64,000 bases of DNA from Zeus faber (GCA_960531495.1 OY482847.1:9109492-9173491); one strand, 5' to 3'; counted from the first letter of the stretch, positions 41,809-54,049 are shown. The notes: generated by a model not told the origin, from the letters alone. Numbers and translations: made by a program.

Positions 41809-42860
41809 GGCCTACTCCATGCGTTAGCCTTTTCTAGGCGGTGTAATGATGGGGGGGGGGGGGGGGGCTCATCCTCACTTTTTGTTTTCATTCAAGTAAA
41901 AGAAAAAAAAAAGGCGACGGTGGCTTTTGAGACTGAACCGCTTTGCTCCACTTCCTGTTCATGGAATTAGCAGCAAATCAAAAGGCAACAACCCAAGTCG
42001 CAGCGGAGCATCGGCACAAACTGAATTATAGCTGAAAGTTTAGGTGAGATTGCCACAAGAAGCAGAATAATGGAGCCATCGTTATATTTTCTGATGACAT
42101 TGTGTAATATAATTATAGTAAAAAATGATATTCCAATATACTCAATAAACTCAATACTCACAATATTTAATATTCTAAATAAAAAAGGAAAAATAAACAG
42201 AATCTGCAGAATTCCCTTGCCGACGCTGGAATGCGACCCGTAACCTGAATTTGCGCGACAGTTAAGCAAAGTCACAAGTTTGCGTATTTCCAAAAGACGA
42301 GGAGGCCTCATTCGATTTTCTGGAGCCTTTATTCCTGGAATTTAGATTAAGTCTGAAAAGGTCGAGTGAAACCTGACCTCTGAGCGCCGATCCTGACACC
42401 AGCCTGTAAACTACACAGAACATCCTGTTGTTACCGAGACGCCGTTAGAACCAACGGCACCCTGACGATAACTACAGTAGGAAAACATTTGTCGTGTTGA
42501 AATCCGATGCTTTTCTCTATTTGGTGATATCCACATCCTCATTTTAATTCTTCTTATTCTTCTTTTATTCTAATTTATATGCGCCACCTTACCCATTTCA
42601 GTTTAATTCTTTCTTTTTTTTTATGTACAGTATAATATTCTTACTCAGCAAAATGTCCTTTATCCGGATTGATTTGATTTATTTTGGCCATGCACGGTAT
42701 TTTGTTTTACCAGGACGGACGTTGCCGCGGCCACGGAGTTTTGAGGACGCAGTCATGCAGGGAAGTGTTTTCACAGGAACTGCTGCTTGAGACTCAAGTG
42801 AGGGAGACGAGGAGGAAGAAGAAGAGCAGACCGCAGGAGAGCTGGAGGGAGCATGAAGAT
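41809..42860. other. Intergenic, no gene recognised
   Basis: A G-run at 41850-41868, then AT-rich sequence without recognisable features. Confidence 0.6.
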
Positions 42861-42861
42861 A

Positions 42862-42960
42862 AGGCAAGTTTATTTACACACGTAGAGCACTTTTCACACA
42901 CAAGGGCAATTCAAAGTTCAAATTCAAATAATGATAAAATACCAGAATTTGCATAGAAAA
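42862..42960 (-). repeat. LINE 3' end fragment (reverse orientation)
   Basis: AAGGCAAGTTTATTTACACA, GAGCACTTTTCACACACAAG and GGCAATTCAAAGTTCAAATT match the inverted 3' end common to fish non-LTR elements. Confidence 0.55.
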
Positions 42961-43097
42961 GCAAAAAAAACAAAACAAAAAAAAAAAGCTAAAAACAGGA
43001 TAAGTACAGGATGTATTTCTGCCTCTGTCATCGATTCCGCCTATTTTGGGGAATTCTTCAGATCAAAATGAATACGGTGCTTGAAATAGCGTCACAC

Positions 43098-43310
43098 TTT
43101 GGAACCGCAGTTGTTATTTCGGTTTGTTTTTTTTGATTTTGCCATGTTTATTGATCATTAATGACATTTTCAAGCTAACTCCCAATCGTGTATCACTGAC
43201 ATAAAACAGAAAACAATGCAGCAGTGTTCTACGGCGGCACAGAAAAAAAAGCCGAGCACAAAATAGGGCGTAATGTAGGAAAAAATGCCTCCGGTGAAAA
43301 TACTTAGATA
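43098..43310. repeat. Dispersed repeat pair, copy 2
   Basis: Counterpart of 38836-39040 in the same orientation and order, clearly diverged. Unclassified. Confidence 0.65.
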
Positions 43311-44575
43311 AAGAAAAAACATAATAAAAAACATAGGGAAAACAGGTTAAAGTGCCATTTAAAACAGCCATATTCAGACGAGCCCATTTCAGCTCATCAT
43401 CAGCTCAAATAAGGTAAAATAAGATGGTACTTTACGCACGGCTGGCCTATTTCTGTGCTTTTTGTTTTTCTGTTTTTTACAAGTTATTAACTTATTAATT
43501 AATTCATTGATATAATTTATACTTTAACTGGAATAATCGCACAATGACTCTTTTCACCTTAAATTTTTCACTTTCAATTTTTCAGAATTGAGTATTGTGT
43601 GTATAATGTAATCCCATACGCCGCTTCAAAAGAATTTTAATCCAAAAACACACACACAAAAAAAACATAAAAACGATTTAAACAGGGTTTAGTGGAATCT
43701 GTTCCGCCTAGATCCCCCTCTAATGTTTGGGCGTGGCCTGCGGGGTGTGAACGTGTTTGACCCCGGACCCCGCGTCGCGTCTCGCCGCGCCCCGCCCCGG
43801 ACGTGGAGGCGCCTCCTTCCGAGGCTGATTTCACTTTATTACCATTGATTCCCCTTTTATGTATTCTGTCGCGGCTGATGCGATCCATCGGGGGCGTCGG
43901 AAATGATGCCCCCCTTCAAAAACTTTGACCAATTATGCTGTTGTTGTTTCCCCACCCCACCCCTCCAATGCTCTCACGCTCCTTGTGGCTTTTAAAGGAG
44001 TTACTCATCCTCGCATCAAAGTCACTGCAACCGCACGGATGTCGACTGATGTCAGGATGGATCGAGAAATCGTGGTCCACCTAAGAAGATATGCGCCCAC
44101 ATACTATAAATGCACTATTTAATGTGCACTGTTTAATGGTTGTGTTTTTGATATTCCATTTTCAGTTTATAATTAAAAATATTTGAAGATTTATATTAAT
44201 TAAATGAAAACAAACCAAAATAAATTAAAAATTAAAAATAAAAATACAATTTAATTTAATAATTATATTATATTATTATATATGTAGCGACATTACATTT
44301 GCAAATTCTACATTTCTAAATCAATTCAATGAATGCAGTTTATGGGATTCCCTTTTTATAGAATAAAAAAAGATGTGATTCGTCATTTAGACGTGAACCT
44401 GAGGGAGTATAACCTGTGTGTATCAGTGTTTTAACTCCATCTAATTTCACACGCAGTACTCTGCATCGACAAGCAGGACCTTCAATCCCTGATCTCCAGC
44501 TTCTTGAGCGCCCACGTGCAGCATATACAGAAAGTAAAAAAGGAAAAATGGACAGAGAGGGACGAGGTGGAAGAG
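43311..44575. other. Intergenic, no gene recognised
   Basis: A GC-rich patch at 43680-43830, otherwise AT-rich. An 84-base very AT-rich stretch lies around 44200-44290. Confidence 0.6.
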
Positions 44576-44579
44576 AGAA

Positions 44580-44658
44580 AGGGAGGGAGAGAGAGAGAGA
44601 GAGAGAGAGAGAAACAGACGAGGAATCGGGGGGGGGAGAAGGGGGGGGGGGGGGGGGT

Positions 44659-44702
<44 letters not shown>
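44580..44702. repeat. GA and G repeats
   Basis: GA runs at 44588-44611 and 44667-44702 flanking a G-rich tract (44627-44657). Confidence 0.95.
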
Positions 44703-44703
<1 letters not shown>

Positions 44704-44789
44704 TGGAGGAAGAAACGTCCAGAGAAACGTAAGGAAGGGGAAGGGAAGGGGAGATGGAGAGACAGAGAGGAGGTGGCGGAGAGGTGGAG

Positions 44790-45070
44790 TTTTTAAGGAT
44801 TCCCGGGCGGTGCCGGTGTCAGCCCCGCCCGCCTCGCCCCCTCCCCGCGGCCCAGAGCCGCATGTCCACCCTGATAGGGATCGAGCGGCGTCTACAGCTC
44901 CCCGCTGAGCGGCGCGCCGGCCATTACCATGCTTAAGGTATCACACTAATGCCACGCCATCGTTAAGACCCTCCATCCCACCATCCCCTCATCCCTCCTA
45001 CCGCCATCCCTCCATCCCCCATCCCTCCCTCCCTCTGTCCCCCCTCCCTGCATCCCTCCATCCCTCCGTT
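44790..45070. other. GC-rich patch followed by CCATCCCT tandem
   Basis: 44800-44935 is CpG-rich (GCGGCGCGCCGGCCATTACC). 44970-45070 is a degenerate CCATCCCTC-type tandem. No exon can be supported. Confidence 0.5.
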
Positions 45071-45204
45071 ACCAAGACTGACATAGAGCGGCGGAGCTTG
45101 TACCAGAGAATAAACCCAGATAACCATGGAGTCCTGTTGAGAGGGAACAAATTATTTACTTGTGTAAAAAAACACGTATGTAAGCAACGCACACTGTCTC
45201 AGTA

Positions 45205-45655
45205 GCGCGTGGTGGAAGACAAAGTACAAATACCAAAACGACACAAAATTCAATTGAAAGTACCACATTGACATTTCCACTTAGGTAAAAGTATTTAAGT
45301 ATCTGCTCTTAAATGTACTTAAAGTATTAAAAAATAAAAGTACCTGTCATATCCAGAGACCTGATATAACAGAGCCTGTAATGCAGCATAAAGTACTGTA
45401 CTGCTGGGGCTCTGTCTCTGCAGATCAATGCTGAGGCAGATCCTGATTCAAATATACAAAAAAAATATTGTAGGATACACTTTTGAAATATATATCCTGA
45501 TTAACTCCCCCCGCCAAACAGAACAAACCCGTTAGATATGTAGTAGAGTTAAAAATTCTCTAAAACAGAATAATATTCCAGCACCGCTAATTTAAAAATG
45601 TACGTCAGTACAGTAACAAAGTACTTGTGCTTGGTTACTTTCCACTGCTGCTCAA
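45205..45655. mobile_element. Non-autonomous hAT-type element (fish GTACTTAAGTA family)
   Basis: The left end GTGGTGGAAGACAAAGTAC and the right end GGTTACTTTCCACTGCTG are approximate inverses. The interior has AAAAGTATTTAAGTATCTGC and TGTACTTAAAGTATTAAAAA, typical of one of the most abundant teleost non-autonomous elements. An older copy lies at 16200-16460. Confidence 0.65.
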
Positions 45656-45744
45656 CAGACTATAATGAGAGATGCGGCGTAAGGCAGCGCAGTTCTTTTA
45701 ATTTCCAAGCCATAGACCAGAGCTGCTGGGAGTCTGTGTCTGTG

Positions 45745-45789
45745 CGCGTATGTGTGTGTGTGTGTGCTCTTGTGTGCGTGTGTGTGCAT

Positions 45790-45821
<32 letters not shown>

Positions 45822-46039
45822 CTGTGTGCGCGTGTGTGCGTGTGTGCACGGAGAGGACTCACAGCGTTCCTCATCAGCTTATGGTAATGCAGCGAGCAGT
45901 GTGACTGCTCCAATAGAAGGCCATCTGACAGCCAGTGACACGGCCTGCCCGTCACCTGACACCTGCCAATAGAGGGGGAGGGACACACACACACACACAC
46001 ACACATGCACATGCACACAGGCACACACACACACACACG

Positions 46040-46076
<37 letters not shown>

Positions 46077-46082
46077 ACACCT
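45745..46082. repeat. GT and CA microsatellites flanking a unique 120-bp core
   Basis: GT/GC-type run at 45745-45850 and CA run at 45984-46082, in effect inverted arms around 45860-45980. Confidence 0.95.
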
Positions 46083-46186
46083 GATAATCATTGAATTATA
46101 CACAGTGCGCCTCTTTCACTAACCTCTCCCCTCCCGGGACCCAGCTGTTCATGAAATACCTCCCAGTAAGACCGTGGGGATGGGAG

Positions 46187-46195
46187 GGTGTGTGT

Positions 46196-46232
<37 letters not shown>

Positions 46233-46249
46233 TGTGTGTGTGTGTGTGT

Positions 46250-46294
<45 letters not shown>

Positions 46295-46304
46295 CGGTGG
46301 GGGG

Positions 46305-46351
<47 letters not shown>
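46187..46351. repeat. GT then GA microsatellite
   Basis: GT with GGGT interruptions (46187-46292), a G tract and about twenty GA units. Confidence 0.95.
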
Positions 46352-46353
<2 letters not shown>

Positions 46354-46781
46354 CGTCACGGCCCACCAGCTCCATATACCGTGCACATTTTTTAAGAGAG
46401 AGAGACAAAGTGAAAAGATACAATTTCACCCGGATTGGGGTGGAGGTTGAGGAGGGGGGAGGGGTGGAGGTGGGGGTGGAGGCTGCAAAGACGGACACAA
46501 AGGAGGACAAGATAGTGTGATCCATAGGTCACCGCCACGGCCCCCCGCTATAATTACTACACTTCCTTTAATACTTCTCAAATGCAGCCGAGTGACCCGC
46601 CCCACCCACCCCCACCCACCACCGCCACCACCCAACCATCTCGCTGGGAGTCCTGTTGGTTCATTTTGTGGCAATCAGGGTGCTTCCTGTCGTGGAAGGT
46701 CCAGGCTTTTTGACCTGTCGCCATGACGGCTGAAACTCCATCCCATTCCAAACTCCACTGAGGCAGCACCGGCAGCACCAT

Positions 46782-47205
46782 GAGATCAGATCCGATCAGA
46801 TCAGATCAGATCGGATCAGATCAGATCAGATTATATAAAATGAGGTTAGTTAAGAGAAGATGAGATGAGTTAAAATGAGATGAAATGATGTGTGATTAGT
46901 TAAAATTAGATGATAAAAGATAATATGAGATTATATTAAATGAGATAAGATAAAATGAGATGAGATAAGATGATATGATGTGATATGAGATGACATCAGA
47001 TCAGATCAGATCAGATCAGATTACATAAAATTAGATTAGTAAAGATAAGATGAGATGAGTTAAGATGAGATGAAATTAGATGAGATTAGATGAGATGAGG
47101 TGATATAAAAGATAATGTGAGAGGATATAAAATTAGATGAGATGCGATGCGATGCGATGCGAGATGAGATGAGATGAGATGAGATGAGATGAGACAGGAC
47201 AGGAC
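46782..47205. repeat. Degenerate GATCA/GATGA/GATAA pentanucleotide array
   Basis: About 420 bases of five-base units. A higher-order period of 190 bases is visible: the string AGATTATATAAAAT at 46828 recurs as AGATTACATAAAAT at 47018, each followed by the same sequence of GATGA variants. Confidence 0.9.
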
Positions 47206-47735
47206 ATGTGCTGTAGCATCTGAAGCGCTGACCGGGACGACGCCTCCAGCCACGGACAAACTGCACCTCAAGAGGGAAGGGAGGATCGGCGCTGCTCCGG
47301 TCACCGCCATAAATTTAAACTCTATGATTTGTTCCCGTTTCTGTTGGTCCAAAGTATAGGGCTCCTGCAGAGCCCTTTTGAAAGTACAGGGCTTAGCGCT
47401 GGATGAGACCCGGAACCTGGTCTTCTGTCGCCAATTCGGCTCCAGATTTGCAATTTTCGCAGGGGGAAGGTCCGCGTTAAGAGAAGCGCTTCGGAGAGCG
47501 TTCCATCTTTTTACATTACTCCGTCCCTCATCGTCTCCTCAAATGGAAGCTCAGCGGCGCAGAGGAACTTAAGGGCCGAGGGGGAATGAATTGCATAAAA
47601 CATGGAGTATTTGTCCTGGGTCGTGTTTTGTGTGAGTGTGTGCGCGCGCATGCGCTTGCGTGCGTGTGTGTTGCCGTTCTAAGGGCTTGTGGTCCAAAGG
47701 GCTGCAGTCAACAGAAAGGCTCAAACATGGCGTGC
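47206..47735. other. Intergenic, no gene recognised
   Basis: Complex DNA with a short duplicate, AGTATAGGGCT / AGTACAGGGCT near 47353 and 47386. Nothing firm. Confidence 0.5.
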
Positions 47736-47737
47736 TC

Positions 47738-48270
47738 GGCCAACCACTTAAGATATCTTTGAAGATGAATCAATCATTATATTATAGTGAAGGTCCACAA
47801 GGTGCCGGCCGCTGATCGAACGCCGCTCTTGCACTTCATAGCATCTTCAGGGCATCGATGCTCTGATTGATCGCACAATGGAAGTGACTGGAAAGAAAGA
47901 AAAGGATTACGCTTGTCAAACGCAGTCAATACGCCGGGGCCGCCTGGTCAAATGTTTGCAGTAAATCTCAAATAGTGTCTGCAAAGCGAAAAGGAGAAAA
48001 ACAGGTGAAAAATGGCTCCTGCTTTGGTTGCAGGGAAGACGAGCCGCCCGCATGCCTCCTCAAACTGACAGGCTGGCAAATATATCGTGGGATGAGTGGC
48101 CGGGGCTTTAGGAGATTAGCGATGCTTTAAACATCAAAACAGCCTCCTATTATCTGGAGATAATAGGAGGCGCTCCCTCCCCCTCCAACTCCGACTCAAA
48201 CGTTGCTTCATATTCAATCGATGCGCATTATTGTTTGACAACTGGAAGCTTGTGATGCCAAACTTTTTTT
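47738..48270. promoter_or_regulatory. Candidate conserved noncoding element with hairpin
   Basis: Repeat-free sequence with GAATCAATCATTATATTATA, GCTCTGATTGATCGCAC and CAATCGATGCGCATTATTG. It includes a 30-bp near-palindrome at 48142-48171. Role is inferred. Confidence 0.35.
48142..48171. repeat. Perfect 14-bp inverted repeat with 2-base loop
   Basis: Arms GCCTCCTATTATCT and AGATAATAGGAGGC separated by GG. Confidence 0.95.
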
Positions 48271-48935
48271 TTCTTTCTAGTTTTTAATGAAACACACTTG
48301 GCTGAAACGGCGAGTTTGTGCGCACGTCTCCAGACAGCGCGAGGATTTAGATCTGCTGGGGAGCATCGGATCGGGGGCGGGGGGCGCGGGGATGCCGGGG
48401 ATGCTGGGAACGGGAGATCTACACTCCAGAGTTCAGCCGGGCCGCGACGGGCCTTCGTCTGAGTTATTTGAAGGCAGGGTCTTCCCTTTTATGGAAAAAT
48501 CAAAATGTGATTGATTCGGGTTAATGTGACAGCGACGCCGGCACCGAGCCGCGTTGGGGTGTGCGGGCTAACGAAAAACCAAAACAAAAACAAAAAAAAA
48601 TCACCCACTAACTTCCATAAAGCACTATGGAGATAAATCACTGTTATTCTGGCAGCGCTGACAGCAGTTTAAACAGAGGCAATCATCGAAAGCACCTCGG
48701 AAACCCCCGCGCTGCGCTTTGCAAAATGTCACGTAGGTGGAGGCGGTGGGGGGGAGGGGGGGATCAATGGGAGAGAAGAGGAAGACGGAGAGAGAGAGAG
48801 CGAGGGAGGGGGAGGGAGGGACGCTGGGAGAGATGGTCATATCAAGCACACATCAGCGTGCCAGCGCTTTACATAAACATCCCAGAGCAGTAAGCAAATT
48901 CTGTTGACGAATAAAGGCAATAAAGCAGACAGGGG
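48271..48935. other. Intergenic, no gene recognised
   Basis: A G/C-rich segment at 48360-48460 and a GGGA-rich segment at 48735-48835. Nothing firm. Confidence 0.5.
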
Positions 48936-48938
48936 GCG

Positions 48939-48969
<31 letters not shown>

Positions 48970-49072
48970 GGGGATGGTGCATTCCCTTTTCGCACCACTC
49001 ACACACTCACTCATACACACTCACTCACAAACTCACACACTCACACACACCCTCGCTCACTCACTCACCCAC
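48939..49072. repeat. GT, poly-G and CTCA repeats
   Basis: GT run, 21 G, then irregular CACT/CTCA units from about 49000. Confidence 0.9.
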
Positions 49073-49074
49073 CA

Positions 49075-49560
49075 GAACGCCGGGCTGAGATTATGGTGTT
49101 TGCTTTTATCTGTCAGAGATCAATATTTCAAACATCCGATAAAAGGGGAAATTGAACTGGGAATAGACTGAAGTGCTATAAAAGTACAAAGCACAATTAT
49201 CAAAAAGCACTTAAACTGCCTAATAGGATACACATATTAAAAATGCTCAAGTGGACGTCTCGGGCGGGCCTCACGCTCCTCCACGGCCTCGCCGCCGCCT
49301 CCGCCTCCACCTTTTGATCACAACACAGTGCCCTTCCAAGCGCAGACACGCGGATCAATGCATTGTGGGTAGTGCATGGACCCCCCCGAGGGCAACACCC
49401 GCCATTAGGTGCGATCCGCCACTTTCGGCCTTTATGGGAAATACATTATGGGTTTTTTTGTTATCTTGCCGTGAGAGTTTAAACTGCTGGCGATGCAAGG
49501 ACCTGTGTGAGGTGTTGTGTAACAAATGGAAAAGGAGCAGAATGAGTCCATGATCTTCTA
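49075..49560. promoter_or_regulatory. Candidate conserved noncoding element
   Basis: Complex sequence with GCTTTTATCTGTCAGAGATC, AAAAGCACTTAAACTGCC and CATTGTGGGTAGTGC. Role is inferred. Confidence 0.3.
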
Positions 49561-49908
49561 TTTGTAGAGAAACTTTGACTGTGTGAAAGAGCATGGTGCT
49601 AGAGCTGCCTGAGGCCTGTGTGGACCAGTGCACCTCAGCTGACGGGGGAAGGCGTAGACGAGGCCATAGTACATAAAATATATCAAATATATAATTTACA
49701 AATATATCACGTAAACCTAACCTATTCAACTTAATGTTTTTTTTCATTAATTCTATTTATCTTTAATAAATATATTTTAATATATTTTCTATTATTATTA
49801 TTATTATCATTATTATTTCTTCATTTTAAAATACTTTAAAACATATTAAAAATATCGATAAATAATTAAAAAAAAGATTAATAACAATATCATGTGGACT
49901 TGGTAATG

Positions 49909-50382
49909 TAACCCTAACCCCCTAACCCTGACCCCGTAACCCTAACCCTAACCCCCTAACCCCTACCCCCAACCCTAACACTAACCCTAAACCCCTAACC
50001 CCAACCCCAACCCCAACCCCAACCCTAACCCTAACCCTTAACCCTAACCCTAACCCGAACCCGAACCCGAACCCCCTTACCATAACCCCCTAACCCTAAC
50101 CCTAACACTAACCCTTACCCTAACCCCAACCCTAACCCCAACCCTAACTAACCCTAACCCTAACCCCTAACCCCTAACCCTTACCCTGACCCCCTAACCC
50201 TAACCCTAACCTTTACCCTAACCCTAACCCCTAACCCCTTACTATAACCCCCTAACCATAACCCCCTAACCCTAACCCTAACAAAACCTAACCCAAACCC
50301 TAACCCTTACCCTAACCCAAACCCTAACCCTTACCCCAACCCCAACCCCAACCCCAACCCCAACCCTAACCCTAACCCTAAC
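49909..50382. repeat. Interstitial telomere-like (CCCTAA)n block, degenerate
   Basis: 474 bases of CCCTAA units with CCCCTAA, CCCAA and CCCTGA variants, written on the C-rich strand. Vertebrate telomeres are TTAGGG repeats, so this is an interstitial telomeric sequence or a telomere-like satellite. Confidence 0.97.
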
Positions 50383-51360
50383 TCGGCCACTTAAGCCTGA
50401 CTCTGCTTCTGATAATTCCCAAGATTCCATCCAAATTAAAATGCATTGAAGAATCCACAGTGCAAATCACACGGACAGAGACCCCTCCAGAAGTTTCCCC
50501 AGCTAAAGGCTCTAATTCGGCATTATTGCCTGAGCGGCCTGTCTCCTCGGACAGTGGAGCAAACTGCTGTGACCTCCTCACCCCCATCATCCCTATATTG
50601 AGCTCACCATCCATCTTGCCGCTGGTTAAATATAACGCCCCCGAACGGCCTACTTAACGTTTGGCCATAATGAGGAAAAACATATATTGTTAAATTCTAT
50701 TGATTCCGATTCAGATTCAGCTAAAATTAGCGGCGGGCGGTGGCTTCGAAGATAGACGGAGACAAAAATACACGTTTTAATGTTGAGGATCTGAGAAATG
50801 GATTTGGAATCAAAGAGAGGGCTGAGTTCAGATCAATCAAAAATGAATGAAATGTATTAATCATATTTCATTTTTGATAATAAAAGAAAACTGTGGTAAA
50901 AGTGAATGACAGAAAAAAGTGGCGATATTAATGTCGGGGTGTGTTTTACTAAATATCAACTTCCATGTGAACCCGCAAAACTAGAAGATGCAGCAGGGTT
51001 GATGGTTTCCATTAGGGGTCTACTATCTCCTATTAAAGATTAAGGAATTACTCTCTCCAGATAAAGACATCCCATCACTTCTGGACATGATATAATACGC
51101 AGGCTCCGCTCTCCCCCCTCCCCTCCGCCTGATCTCCCTCCTCCCCGATGCTTCATTAGCGGCCTGATCAATAAGCTTTGTTGATGAAGCAGGATGTGGA
51201 ACACTCATTTCATTTTCGAGCATTTTTGCAAATCGATGCGGAGATTATCTACCGACGACTGACAGGGATGCAAGCAAAGCGTTCTGCGCCGAGCCAATGC
51301 TGTAGCATCATATCTCATATCGCCGCTCGGACGCGTGACTATCTTAAAGAAGCCTCACTT
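50383..51360. other. Intergenic, partly enhancer-like
   Basis: 50470-50700 and 51170-51340 are complex and repeat-free. No coding match is seen. Confidence 0.4.
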
Positions 51361-51364
51361 TCCG

Positions 51365-51474
51365 AGCGCACACACACACGCGCACACACACACAGACACA
51401 CAAGTACACAAACACACACACACACACACACACACGCACGCAGGCAGGCACACACGCACGCGCACACACGCATG

Positions 51475-51522
<48 letters not shown>

Positions 51523-51525
51523 GTA
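51365..51525. repeat. CA microsatellite with GCAGGCAGG interruption
   Basis: CA runs with CG and CAGG interruptions. Confidence 0.95.
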
Positions 51526-51659
51526 TACAGGTGCAAAGTTTGCAGCTACGCATGCTTACCGATGCACATTCCCATCAGAAGTCCCACAGATACACACACT
51601 CGCAGACACACAGTTGCAGAGGTAATCATGAAACTCCGTAATCAACCGGCTCCCGGATA

Positions 51660-52010
51660 TAAGACTGACTGAGCTTTTAATCGGCAACGGTAAGACATTA
51701 AGCAAATTAGTTTTAAAGATTTAAGATGCTTGAGGATTTGATTCGCAGATACCTCTGATTCAGGGCAGCGCTGATTGGAGCAGATAGATGGATCCGTAAA
51801 ATGTATCGCAGTAAAACTGTCTCCGCGGGCAGCGGCAAGATCTGCCCACAGTGGTAAAATTAGACCCAGGGCTTTCCTAGAACCCATAAAACATAACCCC
51901 GCGGTGTGCAATGTGCCTTTTGAGTTGATTAAGCTCATTTGGATATTTTCAGAAGGATAAACACAATGCAATTCAAAATGTCCGACATGGAGGATTATGT
52001 CACGGGAAAA
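51660..52010. promoter_or_regulatory. Candidate conserved noncoding element
   Basis: Repeat-free block with AAGCAAATTAGTTTTAAAG, GCGCTGATTGGAGCAG and TTTTGAGTTGATTAAGCTCA. Role is inferred. Confidence 0.35.
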
Positions 52011-52093
52011 CATGGTCAGCATCAGCCCAGTTTTTAATAAATGGAGTGTATTTATGCAGAACTTTTCTAGTCATACGACTCACGGTACAGGGC

Positions 52094-52275
52094 TCACATT
52101 CACGCATTCATATTCACATTCGCGGCAGCCATGCACCTGCTTATCGAGAGCAGTTAGGGGTTCAGTGTTTCAGCTCAAGGACACTTCGACGCGCTACCAT
52201 GTGGAGCCGGCTATCAAACCGGGAACCCTCTGGTTACCTCCAGACCCTCGTTGCCTCCTGAGCCAGCGTCGTCCC
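52094..52275 (-). mobile_element. tRNA-derived SINE, diverged copy
   Basis: On the minus strand from about 52275 it carries an A-box-like TGGCTCAGGAGG (52254-52265) and a B-box-like GGTTTGATAG (52211-52220). It shares GTTAGGGGTTCAGTG and CTCAAGGACAC with the SINE in the Tc1 element. Confidence 0.7.
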
Positions 52276-54045
52276 ACTAACACGCACTCTGCATTATTTT
52301 GGCTTTTAAAGCACTCGTTTTAGGTTTCCAGGAAAATGAAAAAAAGTTATTTAGGAAGCAAAAAAAACCAAAACATTCCTACAAGCTTAAGACCTCCAGG
52401 TCCCGGGCTCCGACAAAGTTCCCTGATAATCGAGATTTCCCGTCGCACAGTGACATGTGATTAACGTAGAAAATGGTCAAAATAGCACTTAGGCCTTAAG
52501 AGAGCATGCGGGATGTTTTACCGCCGACATTAAAGGAAAACCCTGGTGTGTGTTTTTTTTTTTTCTTTTTTTTTACTTAAGCCTTATTTTTCGATCAATG
52601 GGATCTTTTAAATTGATCCATTATTTAAGACCTTAAGCCCACGGCCGCTCAATGGGGCAATCACGGCCGCGTTCTTCAGCGACTTCCAGTATTTACCCTT
52701 ACTTCCCGCCTTCTATATTTACCCGGCGATGGCTTCTCTGGCCTCGTGCAGCCACCGTCCTCGCCGCTGGAGCCTCTCGGCGTCTACAGCCTCTTTCCTC
52801 CGCAGCGTCCCCGGAGGAATTTGCTGCGGAGGGACAGGACGTCTACGTTTCCCATGCATATATTTTCCGGCTGGTGCAGGGAACCATTGATGTTGTGCCT
52901 CCTTTAACCTTTACTGCCGCCTCAATCCCTCTTGACCCAGTGGAGCGCAGAGTAGTCACAACACTGGAGCACAGGAAACAAGAGCACAGTTCCATTTGTT
53001 GTTTTTTTTCCCTCCTAAAAAGTTTCTTTTGTTATTCAAGTTCAGCAAGCTAATAAAGTGTACCCCCCCCCCCCCCCCCCACCTCCAAGCCACAACACTA
53101 CAGCATTCCACTGTGAAGGACGATAGAAAGATAAAGGGGATGCCATTTTTCCCCCATTGTTGTTAAAAAAGAAAAAAGGCAACATTTATGGTTTAGCGGT
53201 AAAGAGGAGGGCACTTGAGTTGCCCAAGGGAGTTTAATTAACCCCCGTGGCAGGTCGGTCCGGGGGAAAAAAAACCTCCGCGTGGCTCCTCTTGCATGGA
53301 GGCTACAGGCCGACCCGATCGATGCGCGTGGAGGGGAAGCCGGCGCGCGCACACCGTGCGCACGTCTCCTTCCATCGTCCTTCAGGGTTAATTTTTCCTG
53401 GGATTCAAATCACATTTTTTGATATTTGCTCTGTATGATGGAAAATTGAGGAGAAAAATCTTGGGGGAAGTATTGGACGCCTCGCTCTGGGCCTCTAGGG
53501 CGCTGATCTCAGGTTCAGTCTAATTTGGGGAAAATAGAAAGGTCCCGCCGCGTTATTATCACTTGTGCTGGTGCATTTGATACAGGTGTCCCCTGGAGGA
53601 GGAGGCTGAGCAAACAGACGCCACGTCGCAAAGTGGCGCTTCACTGGTGTGTAAATTTTGACTTTTCAACGTCCACGCCTCCATAGAAGTTCGGCACAGT
53701 CAGCCTCCAGCACCAGCTGTCCTTGGGACGGGCTGTTTTAATACAGGTGGCATTAACTCAGTCATTTATTTTATTAGGTCGGATTTTTCAAATGCAGTTT
53801 TTTCAAAATAAGCAAAGCTGCTCAGAATAGACAAATCTGATGGCTGATGGCTTTGCATGGAATTTGCATGAAAAACACACCAATAAAATTCACTAGTTGC
53901 CATGAGTCCCTGATGGTATCTATTGAAAGAGGCTAGCCAACAGTATGAAAGTTCTAGGTCTCATAGAAAGAGTCAAATTGAATGTATTTTTTCTTCGCAA
54001 AGTAGAAGGAAAAAAAACAAAAACGATTCCTGAGTTTCACGTTAA
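52276..54045. other. Intergenic, no gene recognised
   Basis: It includes a T-run (52553-52572), a C-run (53065-53080) and a 133-codon ORF at 52652-53053 (+) whose product is not recognised and which has no splice or promoter support. Confidence 0.5.
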
Positions 54046-54049
54046 CCTT

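Noticed and set aside
41047..41970. 307-codon Thr/His-rich ORF
   Set aside because: It is a translation of CA and CT microsatellites.
44416..44908. Arg/Glu-rich ORFs
   Set aside because: They arise from GA and G repeats.
49355..49747. 130-codon minus-strand ORF
   Set aside because: No recognisable domain; it overlaps AT-rich sequence and an enhancer-like block.
52652..53053. 133-codon ORF
   Set aside because: No recognisable domain, no promoter or splice support; length is compatible with chance.
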